Part shown: piece by piece, positions 1 to 11,298 of the stretch | How the letters are laid out: every line of letters starts with the position of its first letter | Numbering within the stretch: position 1 is the first letter of the stretch | Assembly: GCA_029204225.1 (NCBI GenBank) | Contig: CM055110.1 | Coordinates: 35,272,068 to 35,336,067, forward strand | Length of the DNA stretch: 64,000 bases | From: Diphasiastrum complanatum | Lineage: Eukaryota; Streptophyta; Lycopodiopsida; Lycopodiales; Lycopodiaceae | Direction: 5' to 3' | Made by a program: the position numbers and the translations under genes | Notes under the pieces: generated by a model | Told to the model about the DNA's origin: nothing | Database searches by the model: none | What the model saw: only the letters and a program-made list of their open reading frames with translations

Positions 1-1922
1 GTGGATCATATTGAGGGGGAGAGAGGTGGTGAAGGGTTAGATTCAGCAATGCGTTGAGATTCTGGAAAAAATTGGTGTTGAATGAAGGGAAAGTTAGTTG
101 TGTCGATGGGGTTAGAAGCGAAAGAGTGGAAGAGATGGTGTTGTGGGAGGAAGTACTACTAGTGTCTTGTGATTTAGTTGGTGGAGGAGCTGCCGATACT
201 TGTCGTGTTCTTTGGAATGCGGAGCCTTGATTTATTGATGGAGGCCTTTGGAAGCTTGTCCCATCTCCACCATCAGATCCATCATAATGATTTCCAGAGT
301 TGTGAAATTGGTCATGTTCTGCATGGACGGACGGTGCTGATTGTCTGGCCGCCTTAACTTTTCTTCCACGGTGGCAATATGTTGGTTTAGGACCGCGATG
401 GAGGTAGCATAGGAGTGCTGCATTTTGGAATGTTGCTCTGTCGTGGCCTTTAACTTTTGTGCCAACTGTTGATATGCCCCCATTGGAATTTGAGCTCCCT
501 CCGGAATAGCTGGAGTTGCAAAGTCGATAAAGTTGACCTGCACCGGCTGTTCCTTCATAGTGGAATGTGCTGATGTTGTGGCTACCAAGGCGTCATCCCT
601 CTTCGTAGTAAGGTTTGTTGTTAGAGTGTGGAGATGAGAGATTTGTTGATCCCTGAACATGAGTTGGTGCTAGAGGTTGCTGAGCCTCTGCTGTTGTTGT
701 TGGATGTGTGCAGTCAAATCTTGGATTTGCTTTTGTTGTTGCTTGAATTTCGCCTCCAACTTTGCCTTCTCCTTCTGAAGATCTGCAAGGGCTCCATCGT
801 CGAATTGCCTCATTGTGAACTGACCGCCTAAGATGCCAAAGATGTTGTATTGGAGCTCGTTCACCAACCAAATCACTTTTTGCGTTGCTAGTGGTAATTG
901 CTCCCAAGGTCCAATGTCAGAAAGTGGCCGGGTATAGTTTGGGTAGGACATGGGGTTGAATGGAAGAAGATCGAGAATTGGTGGAGGAGAAGAATTGTGA
1001 AAAAGTGCAGGTGGACGTGATTGAGATATGAGAGGAGATGTTGGTGGAGGTGATTGAGGTTTTAGAGGAGGTGAACATGGAGGTGATTGAATTTGTGTTG
1101 GAGAAGTGTGGATTGGATTAATTGTAACGGTGGTGGATTTGGTTTGTGTTAATAGGTTAATGCAAAATCGTTCTACATTGACCATAGAGTCAAATAGGCT
1201 GGAAGAATGTATAGGTGAGGGCTTTTGTGGATAGTGGAACCGAAGCCCGTGTTAAGTGAGAATGAAGGGGTGGATTTGACAGTAAAGGGTGGGGGTAGTG
1301 GTGGAAGGGGAGTTGTGTTAATAGGCGATGATACCTGAACAACTGAATTTACCTGAGTTGGTAGGACCATGTCTAACGGCCCTGAACCGGAAGTGCCTGC
1401 ATCTAAAGAGCTGCCTAATGCTTCTACTGGTTGTCTTCTTTGTTGGGTCTGTCAAAGTAGGGCCGAGAGAAAAGAACAGAACCTTAGTCAAATCGGCAAA
1501 GTGCATGTTATCACATGCGACACTTTCGAAGTCCTTCTGGGCTGAAGTTGTTCCAACAACAACCTATATTCAGAACATATGTCCTACTAAAGGTCTCTCA
1601 GACAAAACACCATTCGAAATTTGGATAGGTACCAAACCTTCTTTATCAAACTTAGTTGTTGTGCCAAAACCTCCTTTGGGACTTGAGAGGATTTCAAACT
1701 CTCGTCAGATTCAGCGTACTCTGTCCCTATATCACTAGATAAGATATCAGGGGAGATGTCGTCGTCTGTGCTTACCGCTTTACCCTTCTGCTTCTTCGTT
1801 GGTGGTGCAAGTAAAGCAGGTTCGGCTGACACTTGTGGGCTGGCCCACTTTCTGGTGCTAAGATAGATGTCTTCTGGATCTTTGAGGATGTAGGTTGATA
1901 TTCGAAGGAATATTCGAGCCAT
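1..1922 (-). pseudogene. gag-like proline-rich coiled-coil protein of a copia-like element, copy 1
   Basis: Minus-strand start at 1922 (MARIF). The reading frame is recognisable to the window start but is broken by stops and frameshifts, for example near 1185, at 667 and at 230. Order from the N-terminus: a lysine/aspartate-rich segment, a long Pro/Ser/Thr-rich segment, then a Gln-rich coiled coil (QKEKAKLEAKFKQQQKQIQ and following) and a second helical segment. No CCHC zinc knuckle is visible, which is unusual for a copia gag. The better-preserved downstream context in copy 2 leads into a copia protease/pre-integrase region, so I read this as a structural (gag) protein. The frame is interrupted at 1461-1656 by an opposite-strand integrase fragment. 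Confidence 0.6.
1461..1656 (+). pseudogene. copia integrase C-terminal fragment inserted in the gag-like repeat
   Basis: On the plus strand this stretch reads REKNRTLVKSAKCML, then SKSFWAEVV and PFEIWIGTKPSLSNL. This is the integrase segment that follows the catalytic Glu in Ty1/copia elements. It is absent from the otherwise collinear second copy, where the flanking sequence (GTAGGGCC ... TTGCGCCAAAACC) is continuous. It is about 195 bp long with no LTR and no obvious target duplication, so it looks like filler DNA captured during break repair. The catalytic core itself is not present. Confidence 0.75.
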
Positions 1923-1924
1923 CT

Positions 1925-3276
1925 TGAAAAGGATACGGACTTAAGCCTAGAACTGGATTAGTCAAGTTTAGGCCTTTACGCCATGTTGTAACGGCTTAAG
2001 ATTATTCAGTTCTAAACCTTTAAGTCTAGAACATTGGAATTAAGTTAGTCTAAATAAGTTCAACTTAAGTGATTTCAGTTGTTTATGGTCCATTGGGGGT
2101 TTGTCCCATGGCACCAATTTAAGTTAAGCCTAAGTGGCCTACTTGTCCCATGGTGCGTTTTTGTAAGTGACCACCACTCCAAGTATATATAGGAGTGGAA
2201 GAGTCCATTTTGGAGAAGAATCAACTTTGCATAATAGAGTCTTATTTTCTTTCATTGAGAGTTCTCCTTTGTGACGATCTTATGGTTGTTACACTATGTG
2301 TATTATGATTTCTCCCTATGAACTAAGTTAATTAGTTTTATTTTATTGTTGGGCCTTTCACAAGTAGGTCAAGCCTTTGTGAAGTCGGGTTTTAGGTTAA
2401 GCCGTTATTTTGGGTTAGGTTAAGTCGTCCTTTGAGTTTAATTCCTAAGTAGAGAAACAAGAGAAGAGCAGATCTTACCCTCAGAATACTCACCATACTT
2501 ATGACTGTCTTTCTTGCATCCATATCCAAGCTAGTTGGAGAAGCCATAGCGTAGACTAGTTGGGAGACCGCCATAGTCATGCTAGATGGAGCCATAGCCA
2601 ACGAGGGATGCAAAACGTACAACATTGGCGTCCTACTTTTCAAGCTATTTCTTGCTTGGTGCTTTTTGCTTGTTGTTTTCCTTTTCTTGCTTGTTGATAC
2701 CTTTTTGTTGCTTATTGTTTTCTGTTTTTTTCTTTCTTTTTTCAAGCATCCTTCCTTGCTTTCTTTCCTGCTTCAAGAAATCTCATAAAGGGTTTTTTGA
2801 ACAAAGAGGGTTCATCAGGTTTTTTTTATTGTTACTCATCAAGGTTTTTTGCTTGATACCCAGCCGCTAGTTTTGCCTGCAGCTGCACATTGAGCAAGGG
2901 GGGGCATTTTAGTTGGGAGGAGGCGCTGATCAGTTGACCTCTGAGAGCACCTAGCCATCAACCGTGCCATCATCAGTTTTGAGCCTTCCACGCCATCCTT
3001 CCAACTACATTTTGAGCACCATTTGCTACCTGCTTGGGAGTTTTTAATTTTTTTCAAGTGTTTTTCAGAGCAGGGGAGCACGCCATCAGCTCATTTTGAG
3101 CGTGCAATCAACGATTTTGAGCCACGCCTTCCTTCTAGTCGCGTTTCAACTCTTTTTCAACCGTTTTGGGCTTGTTTCAGTGCACCATCTACTCGTTGAG
3201 GGGGTGCACCATATCCTTGTTGAGGAGCGCACCAAGGAGGCCGATCATCTTTCACCCATCTGCAGGCTCCTTCCAC
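1925..3276. repeat. LTR/leader-like non-coding segment, copy 1
   Basis: A gene-free stretch matched by 11300-12740. It contains a TATA-like TATATATAGG near 2184, short AAG-rich repeats and a pyrimidine-rich tract at 2690-2760. Parts recur elsewhere: the GTCCATTGGGGGTTTGTCCCATGG segment near 2090 recurs near 11460 and 60000, and the block around 2480-2600 recurs at 11850-11970 and, diverged, at 56660-56800. The multiple genomic positions indicate LTR or leader sequence of one family. The Leu/Phe-rich open frames here are not credible genes. LTR ends and orientation are not resolved. Confidence 0.55.
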
Positions 3277-4797
3277 TTGGACTTTATCGGATGCCATGGC
3301 AACATTTGGATTGAATGCCAAAGAAGGTAGGCAATCATCCCATCTGGTAGCAATAGATGCCAACTTGGACAAATCATTGGCGAATATTGTTTATTGTCGC
3401 ATACTTGGATCTGGCGAATTCAGATACTCAGCACCATAAAACTGAAGTGCTCTGTTGAAATCAACGGAAATGTCCCAATCGAATGCCTGATAAATGATTG
3501 GCCAGTTTGGGTAATGGATACTAATTTGTTCCATTGGCACGCCCAAATCTTTCCATTTAGATCTCCTTGGCATTGGCACATAGTGAGGATCTACCCGCAA
3601 CTGTTGAAGGCTTGCGACATAATGCTTGATGGAATTCAAAGCTTTCTCAAAAACTTTTTTTTGCCAAGCTGGCTACTCGCCCAATGCTAGTAGTTTATAC
3701 AACTCCTTCCCTACCTCTATCTAAGAGGTCTTGAACTTGATAACCCATCCACATCTCGAGGACTCGTGCGGATGTTGATACAAAAAGATTTGGATCTGGT
3801 CCTCGATGGTGATCGGTTTTTGAAACAAAGGCCTAGGCCTGGGCCTTGATGTGGATGGACCTTCTTATATCGTATGGACATCTGGTATATCTTGGATTTC
3901 TGGCCCATCCAAACTTGTATCCATGCCTCCCTGATCTTGGTGCTGAGGCGAGAACTGTGGCATCACAGGAATTGGAATATGAGGGCCAACTTTCAACACT
4001 TGAGCGGCTGCCTTTTCATAATATTTGCTAATCGCTTTTGTCTTTTCCAACTCAGTGGTTGTCGTATGGTTGAGTTTATCAAAAATTTTTTGAAAGCCTA
4101 CCAATGAAGTGCGGTAGGTTTCCACTTTCCTGAACAAGCATATGATTTCGTCCTGTGTTTTTAGACAATCAGTTAGTTGGGTCTGCAGATAAGAATCACA
4201 TTCATGGGTGGTCGCATCCAATTCACCTTGAAGACGTTCGCGTTCAAGCTCGACCATATCCAATTGACCAGCCAGCAGCAACACCTGTTGTTTAGAATCT
4301 TGCACAGTCTTGTCCACTTGATCTTGTGCGATTGTCAGTGCATCTTGAAGAGTTCCCCCATAGTCTTCAAGAGCATCAGCTTTTTGTTGGGCTTTCTTTA
4401 GTTCAGTTTCAAATTTTGCCTCATGTTGCTTGGCAATCTTGAGCTCACGATTCAACTGAATCACTTTCTGGCTTAGCAGGGTATTCTTGTACCAAGCTCT
4501 GATATGCACTTGTCCATGTTTTTCTTTCCATTGAGCATGGTCTGGATCACTCGCGCAAGGTTTGAGACTAAATCTAATGCGTCACTAGAATCCACTTGGA
4601 TTGTAGCAGGAACAATAGGAGTAGCACTCGTGGGGATTTGTTGGTTTGGCTTTGGTGTCGGGCTGGTTCTTCTTCTTCAAAAACATCTTGTTCTTCAAAT
4701 CCATGTTTGTGCTAGGGAGTATCATGATGTCCGTCTTCGTCGGAACATCACGATGAATGACATATCGTGAAGATTGACTGGTATTAGTAGAAGACAT
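3277..4797 (-). pseudogene. gypsy extra ORF (ORF3), coiled-coil protein, minus-strand copy
   Basis: Start ATG at 4797 (MSSTNTSQSS), then a frameshift to the frame that is open from 4509. The product has a long coiled coil (LNRELKIAKQHEAKFETELKKA), a Pro/Gln/His-rich linker, then a globular part containing YPNWPIIYQAFDWDISVDFNRAL and RWDDCLPSLAFNPNVAMASDK. The same protein is encoded in opposite orientation at 6475-7511, directly after a gypsy integrase. It is therefore probably an accessory third ORF of a Ty3/gypsy element rather than a host gene. Stops occur near 3716 and 3390. The 3' end is cut at about 3277, where the 3.2-kb repeat begins. Function is unknown; I recognise no catalytic motif. 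Confidence 0.6.
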
Positions 4798-5600
4798 GGT
4801 GAAGAAAAGTCGAAAACTGAAGGTAATTGATGCGAGAGTATATCAGATAGAAAGGTTGGAAAGTTTTGGTCATTGGAAAATTTTTCAAGAGCTCCACTAG
4901 CACAAGTGAGAAATGAAATCAAATTATGCCCTTTTATAAGCTGATTTGGAGGGTCCATTAGACAATGTACTAGTTTGGCTGTTCAATTATGGACAAAAAT
5001 TTGCAGTCATGTTCAGTACTGTGAAAATAGGTTATAAAAATCTCAGCGAAGGTCTATGAGGTATTGAACTGATCTGGCGAAGGTTTTCAAGATCTGGCGA
5101 AGATTCATCCTTTGCCTAAGGATATCATTTGCCCAAGTACTGTAATAGATGCAAATTTTGAAAATCTGAACCTTTGTCCAACCCAATTTTGACGGTCTGA
5201 ATCCATCTGTCAGGTCGACGAAGGTTCATAATGACGGTGGCTCGACGAAGGTTCCCAAAATGGCATAATGTTGACTGCAGATGAGGTAGCAACTGTAGAA
5301 GATAACCTTCGCCCAACTCAGTATAGATATATCAGAGGTGGATGTATGATCTGAAATCTTAGCAAAGGTTTCTAAAACTATTTGTGTAAAATATGACCCA
5401 AAAAGTGATTTTCTAAATAATTTTTTATAAAAAATTATCTTCTGAAAATACTTTTCTTTCTCTTTTTCCACTCTAATGAACTTTTTGACTTTTGCTCATC
5501 ATTTTTTAAAAGTCTTTTTTTTTAATCATTTTCCAAAGAAAAGAAAAATCACTCAAGTAATAAAAAACAAGAAAATTGTAAAACAAGCAAAATAAGACTG
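4798..5600. other. gene-free stretch with repeated CGAAGGTT motifs
   Basis: No gene. Between about 5044 and 5370 a degenerate motif (C/G)GCGAAGGTT or TCGACGAAGGTT recurs at irregular 30-80-bp spacing, partly as reversed AACCTTCGC-like forms. Further right is AT-rich DNA with an A/T homopolymer zone at 5400-5600. It lies upstream of the minus-strand ORF3 copy and left of the gypsy integrase, so it is probably leader or linker DNA of the same element. Confidence 0.4.
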
Positions 5601-5629
5601 ACAAGGTGTTGGATCATTCTGATCGAACT

Positions 5630-6475
5630 GGCGGATTTGGCTGTCAAAGCTTGCATAGTTGGCTGTCCTTCACCGGAGTGTCGAATCTTTTCTCATGATG
5701 GCATGGGCGGAGGACATTTTTCAACAGATATCACTGTTCGCAAATTTTTACAATCAGTATGTTGGTGGCCTACACTTCACAAAGATATGGATATTCAGTC
5801 ATGCGATGTTGGTCAAAAAGCATGTCGTCCTACTCGACAAAATTATGAACCTTTACATCCAGCTTTATCGCAAGCACCGTTCGGGAAATGGGACCTTGAT
5901 TATTTCTGACCTATTCATCTTGCGACAAGAGGATCTCAGACCAGATATATCATTGTTGCAACTGATTATATGACCAATTGGGTTGAAGCGAAAGCAGTTC
6001 GAGGTGCAGATGCAAAATCAACGGCTAAGTTTCTCTATGAAAATGTTATAACTAGATTTGGATGTCCTATCGAGATCGTGAGTGATCATGGAACACAATT
6101 TGTGAATGAGACGATAAAGTGTTTGTCAGAAGACTTTTTCGTTATTCATCGGTCTAGTACTCCGTATTATCCAAGGGGTAATGGCCAAGTTGAATGTTCC
6201 AACAAGATTCTCTACAACATTATGACAAAAATGGTAGAAGCAAGTCGTTTTGATTGGGAACATAAGCTTTATTCAGCTTTATGGGCATTTAGAACAGCTC
6301 ACAAAGGTAGTACAAATCAAACGCCATTTCAGCTTGTTTATGGACAAGATGCAGTTACGTCAATTGAATTTTTGATACCATCTCTAGGCATAGCAACAAT
6401 GAAACAGTTGGATGATGCGAACTCCTTCCAGATGCATCATGAGGTTTTACAAAAACTTAAAGTTGTGAAAGATGT
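5630..6475 (+). pseudogene. Ty3/gypsy integrase (zinc finger and rve core), broken
   Basis: The first part carries the integrase H2C2 zinc-binding segment: HDGMGGGHFS, a ~30-residue spacer with WWPTLHKDMDI, then CDVGQKAC, in which the second finger Cys of the usual CxxC is Gly. The frame stops at 5909 right after WDLDYF, which holds the first catalytic Asp. It resumes in another frame with the core: SDHGTQF (second Asp) and GNGQVECSNK (catalytic Glu), then TPFQLVYGQDAV. The D-D-E residues are present but split by a stop/frameshift and the finger is mutated, so no active enzyme is expected. RT and RNase H are missing upstream. The open frame runs on into ORF3 sequence at about 6475. Confidence 0.88.
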
Positions 6476-7511
6476 CCAAGATTTTAAACAACAAGTGTTG
6501 CTGTTGGCAGGTCAATTGGATGCGAACATCTTCAAGGTGAATTGGATGCGACCACTGTTGAACTCAATTCTTATCTGCAGACCCAAGTGCCTCTTGTCAG
6601 GTCACACTGGACGAATTCAGATCCCTGTTCAGGAAAGTTGAAACCTATGCACTTCATTGGTAGGCTTCCAATTTTTTTTTGATAAACTCAAACGTACGAC
6701 AACCACTGAGTCGGCGAAGGCGAAAACGATCATAAAAGATTATGAAAAGACAACCGCTCAAGTGTTGGAAGCCGGCCCTCAGATTCCAGTTCCTGTGATG
6801 CCGCAGTTCTCACCTTAGCACCAAGATCAGGGAGGCATGAATATAGGTTTGGATGGGACAGAAATCCAAGATATGCGGGACGTCCAGGCGACGGAAGAAG
6901 GACCATCCACATCATGGCCGAGGCCCAGATCTTTGTTTCAAAAACCGATCACCATTGAGGACCAGATCCAACACTTTTTGCATTAACATCCGCATGAGTC
7001 CTCAAGGGGTGAATGGGTTATCAAGTTCAAGACCTCTGAGATAGAGACAGAGAAGGAATTGGATAAACTACCAGCATTCGGTGAGCAGTCGGCTTGGCGA
7101 ACAACAATTTTCAAGAAAGCTCCGAATTCCATCAGGAGTTATGTCGCAAGCCCTCGACAATTGCGGGTAGATCCTCATTATGTGCCAATGCCAAGGAGAT
7201 CGAAATGGAAAGATTTGGTATCTATTCCCCAAACTGGCCAACCATTTATCAGACATTCAATTGGGACATTTCCGTTGATTTCAACAGAGCACTTCAGTTT
7301 TATGGTGCTGAGACCCAACTGTGCGACAATCGGCAATATCTGCCAATGATTTGTCCAAGTTGGCATCTACTGCTACCAGATGGGATGATTGCCTACCTTC
7401 TTTGGCATTCAATCCAAATGTTGCCATGGCATCCGATAAAGTCCAAGACCAGCTGCCAATCGCCAGATTATATTATCATGCTACAATGCTGGGTGGTTCT
7501 TGGTAATCAAG
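6475..7511 (+). pseudogene. gypsy extra ORF (ORF3), plus-strand copy after integrase
   Basis: Inverted relative of 3277-4400. It begins inside the coiled coil (KQQVLLLAGQLD), has an internal deletion and several frameshifts, passes through the Pro/Gln linker and ends with SDKVQDQLPIARLYYHATMLGGSW before a stop near 7506. It lies between the integrase and a putative 3' LTR starting near 7711, which places it as an accessory ORF 3' of pol. The integrase frame joins the coiled coil abruptly at 6475 without the normal integrase C-terminus, so part of the element was deleted here. Confidence 0.6.
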
Positions 7512-7710
7512 ATTTTTAGCTTGGACCACTTCTCGTTGGTGCAAATAAGTGCTTTTTTCTACACAAACACGACTTCAATACGGAGCACCTGGAATTCATG
7601 AAAAAGGTGCAGTACCATCTTATCAAAGTACGACGAGAGGCCAACCAGAGCCCCAAATGAATAAATCTCACGTGGTGTCATGGGACTGCCACCAGTTTTG
7701 GTGGGGGATA

Positions 7711-8450
7711 CTGTTGGAGGGTTTGCGGATATCGAGCAACTCTAACCCTAGTTAATAAGTGAGAGGGATTTGGCACCTTACGTGTGTAAGTCCAACCCGA
7801 TGATCAATTAGAAAGTCAACAAAAGGACTTTAGGCCTTTTTGTGGGACTTTTAATGTCGCAGGCCTAAACGTCAAGTTAGTGAATAAAGTTGGGGTTCCC
7901 ATCCAATTTCAATTTCAAATTGGTTCCCTCCAATTTTGAATGGGATCCCACTCTTTTTTAAATGTGAATAGTTAGGGAGGTAGAAATGGGCCAATAGGAT
8001 TTTGAGGCCAAGGCCCTCCTCTCCACTAGAAATAGGGGCAAACTTGAGTTGCTCCTCATGTTCAAATCTTCATTTCAATAGAAGCAGATTGGCTCTCTTA
8101 TGGAATGGACTTGTGAATGTCCTTGCTCTCTATACTTTTCCCTCCATCTCTCATGATTTTGTTGTATTTGCTAATTGTTGGATCTGATTGTTATTGGAAT
8201 TGTATGTTCTTATGCTTTTTGAGTGACGTACTTTGTATTGGATAGAGCAGAGGAAGAGTTCTCTTTTGAGTTGTGATAGTCGACATACGTCAAGAGTGTC
8301 GAATGAGTTGAGTCGACTATTTGCCCTTGAGTTGATTACATACCTTGTGTTCTTGGCTGTTGGAAGTATTCCTACTCTTCTATGATGGCTAGGTCTAATG
8401 AGGGATTCATGCGTAGTATAGTGGTAGACCGGTCGTCCACCTTCTAAGAT
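7711..8450 (+). repeat. putative 3' LTR of the gypsy element
   Basis: A purine tract (GGTGGGGGATA) at 7698-7709 is followed by TGTTGGAGGG, a typical polypurine-tract/LTR junction. The sequence downstream is non-coding, has a direct repeat around AATTTCAATTTCAAATTGG, and includes inverted GTCGACTATT/GTCGACATAC motifs near 8280-8320. The matching 5' LTR is not in the window, so the right end (~8450) is an estimate. Confidence 0.45.
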
Positions 8451-8830
8451 CTACACAAAAGCTTTCAACTAGAAATAAAAACATAACAAAAGAAGAGCAC
8501 CAACCAACTGGTGCTCGCAACTGGCGCTCAGAACAGGAACTAACTAAACTTGGCTAAGGCTTCCCAACTAACCAAGATCAACAAAATAACAAACTCTTGC
8601 TAAGGCTTACCCAACTAGCAACATGATTAAGCTAATTCCTACTTAACACTCAAAAGGGATTTGGAAATAAGATTTCGGCTAATACTAAGCATCAAGCAAA
8701 TAGAAGCATGCCACAATAAAACCTATAAAAATGAGGCAAGAGGAGGCCTGAGCACCTTCCCAAAGGGAACACAATGAAAATAGAAGACAATCTCAAGAGA
8801 GGGCAATTTAGCATAATCTCAAATTGTTAT
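8451..8830. other. gene-free stretch
   Basis: No open frame or recognisable feature. It is A-rich with a short repeated GCTAAGGCTT.CCCAACTA motif at about 8550 and 8600. It lies just downstream of the minus-strand copia-like pseudogene and may be its decayed integrase region. Confidence 0.3.
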
Positions 8831-9568
8831 TTACAAGGAAAATGTTAGTCTCCTATTCCACAAAATATTTGACGAATCATCATGGGTTTGATGCACTTGT
8901 TCTGCAAGTAGGCGTACCTTCAAGTGATACAGGTTGTCTTTTCTTTTACCTCGAGTGATCAGTGTACTGGTGCTTGCATCAACAACATTGCATGCTTCAT
9001 CTGATAATGTTACACGCATCCCTGCATCAGCTATTCTTGCCACTAATAGCAAGTCCTGCTGTAGTGTAGGCACGAACAAAACATCTTCAAGTCATCTGTC
9101 TCTCTCGTTTGTGTTGAGCCATAGTGAACCAATATCATTCACTTGATGCTTTGATCCATCTCCAAGAATGATAAATCTTGATGGATATGCACTTCAAAGA
9201 TTCTTACGCATATCCATGTCTAAAATCATATTATTGAAGTCCTCACTGTTACTTTTCTCGCAGCGCTACCGGATAATAATATGGATTGGTGTGCATATAG
9301 GTGGGTACCTCCAGATACCGTGCCATGGAGGTTTTGCTTTGGAGAAATAGCTGATGGCGCAAGGCTGGTTGTGGATCTAGGAGCTTGACTACTTCCTTAT
9401 GAGTGTTTCCATGATCAAAATTTGGAAGGATGTAGTCGCCTCGCTCCTTGGTAGTTTGATACTTCTTTGCAAACTCTTGAGATATAAGCAAATCCTTGCT
9501 AGGCGCATTGGACGTGCTCATGTGCCTTATTGTGGGTGCTTCAGCTACCAAGACATGTTTTTGTTGTG
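8831..9568 (-). pseudogene. copia protease remnant and GAG-pre-integrase domain
   Basis: Read on the minus strand after the gag-like frame. A piece near 9110-9170 encodes ILGDGSKHQVNDIGSLWLN, matching the second half of a copia aspartic protease; the DSGA active-site half is not found. Then 9079-8831 encodes VPTLQQDLLLVARIADAGM and later LYHLKVRLLAEQ and ILWNRRL, the classic end-of-protease and GAG-pre-integrase pattern of Ty1/copia. Frameshifts and stops separate the pieces. This anchors the upstream proline-rich frame (9249-11298) as a copia gag. Integrase core, RT and RNase H are absent. Confidence 0.75.
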
Positions 9569-11298
9569 GATCAGATTGAGGGGAGAGAGGTGGTGAAGGG
9601 TTAGATTCAGCAATGCGTTGAGATTCTGGAAAAAATTGGTGTTGAATGAAGGGAAAGTTAGTTGTGTCGATGGGGTTAGAGGCGGAAGAGTGGAAGAGAT
9701 GGTGCTGTGGGAGGAAGTACTACTAGTGTCTTGTGATTTAGTTGGTGGAGGAGCTGCCGATACTTGTCGTGTTCTTTGGAATGCAGAGCCTTGATCTATT
9801 GATGGAGGCCTTTGGAAGCATGTCCCATCTCCACCATCAGATCCATCATAATGATGCCCAGAGTTGTGAAACTGGTCATGTTCTGCATGGACGGATGGTG
9901 TTGATTGTGTGGCCGCCTTAACTTTTCTTCCACGGTGGCAATATATTGGTTTAGGACCGCGATGGAGGTAGCATAGGAGTGCTGCATTTTGGAATGTTGC
10001 TCCGTCATGGCCTTTAACTTTTGTGCCAACTACTGATATGCCCCCATTGAAATTTGAGCTCCCTCCGGAATAGCTGGAGTTGCAAAGTCGATAAAGTTGA
10101 CCTGCACCGGCTGTTCCTTCATAGTGGAATGTGCTGATGTTGTGGCTACCAAGGCGTCATCCCTCTTCATAGTAAGGTTTGTTGTTAGAGTGTGGAGATG
10201 AGAGATTTGTTGATCCCTGAACAGGAGTTGGTGATAGAGGTTGCTGAGCCTCTGTTGTTGTTGTTGGATGTGTGCAGTCAAATCTTGGATTTGCTTTTGT
10301 TGTTGCTTGAATTCCGTCTCCAACTTTGCCTTCTCCTTCTGAAGATCTGCAAGGGCTCAATCGTTGAATTGCCTCATTATGAATTGACCGCCTAAGACGT
10401 CAAAGATGTTTTACTGGAGCTCGTTCACCAACCAAATCACTTTTTGGGTTGCTAGTGGTAATTGCTCCCAAGGTCCAATGTTAGAAAGTGGGCGGTTATA
10501 GTTTGGGTAGGACGTGGGGTTGAGTGGAAGAAGATCGAGAATTGGTGGAGGAGAGGAATTGTGAAAACGTGCAGGTGGACATGATTGAGATATGAGAGGA
10601 GATGTCAGTGGAGGTGATTGAGGTTTTAGAGGAGGTGAACATGGAGGTGATTGAATTTGTGTTGGAGAAGTGCGGATTGGATTAGTTGTAACGGTGGTGG
10701 ATTTGGTTTGTGTTAATAGTTGTAATGCAAAATCGTCTACATTGACCATAGAGTCAAATAGGTTGGAAGAATGTATAGGTGAGGGCTTTTGTGGGATAGT
10801 GGAACTGAAGCCCGTGTTAAGTGAGATTGAAGGGGTGGATATGACAGTAAAGGGTGGGGGTAGTGGTGGAAGGGGAGTTGTAATAATAGGTGATGATACC
10901 TGAATAGCTGAAGTTACCTGACTTGGTAAGACCATGTCTAACAACCCTGAACCGGAAGTGCCTACATCTAAAGAGCTGTCTGTTGCTGCTACTAGTTGTC
11001 TTCTTTGCTGGGTTTGTTGAAGTAGGGCCTCTTGTTGCGCCAAAACCTCTTTTGGGACTTGAGAGGATTTCAAGCTCCCGTCGGATTCAGCGTACTCTGT
11101 CCGTATATCACTAGATAAGATATCAGGGGAGATGTCGTCGTTTGTGCTTACCGCTTTACCCTTCTACTTCTTCGTTGGTGGTGCAAGTAAAGCAGGTTCG
11201 GCTGACACTTGTGGGCTGGCCCACTTTCTGGTGCTAGGATAGATGTCTTCTGGCTCTTTGAGGATGTAGGTTGATATTCCAAGGATTATTCGAGCCAT
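9249..11298 (-). pseudogene. gag-like proline-rich coiled-coil protein, copy 2
   Basis: Counterpart of 1-1922 without the integrase insertion. Start ATG at 11298; nonsense changes occur near 11168, 10410, 10357 and 10029. Order: charged N-terminus (KKxKGKAVST), Pro/Ser/Thr-rich region with many SPP and PPxxP runs, GPWEQLPLATQKVIWLV, Gln-rich coiled coil, a second helical segment, a Pro/Ser-rich stretch, then SQEFAKKYQTTKERGDYILP and a C-terminal part ending VALREK at 9249. About 680 codons. No CCHC knuckle is visible. It is followed by copia protease/pre-integrase sequence, so a capsid-type role is inferred from position only. Confidence 0.65.

Larger units (their letters stand above)
1..3276 (-). 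repeat. 3.2-kb dispersed repeat, copy 1 (copia-like gag region plus LTR/leader-like DNA)
   Basis: This block is nearly collinear with 9569-12740, with scattered substitutions and small indels. Both copies hold a minus-strand gag-like reading frame followed, on its upstream side, by ~1.35 kb of non-coding LTR/leader-like DNA. Copy 1 runs off the window start. It differs from copy 2 by a ~195-bp insertion of copia integrase sequence at about 1461-1656. Homology to copy 2 stops at about 3276, where inverted gypsy ORF3 sequence begins. The repeat is the duplicated part of one element family; whether it arose by insertion or by segmental duplication cannot be told here. Confidence 0.85.

Noticed and set aside
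2579-2870. Hydrophobic Leu/Phe-rich plus-strand ORFs (also 11949-12263) that look like membrane proteins
   Set aside because: They come from T-rich tracts in LTR/leader-like DNA present in both repeat copies, and shift frame between the copies.
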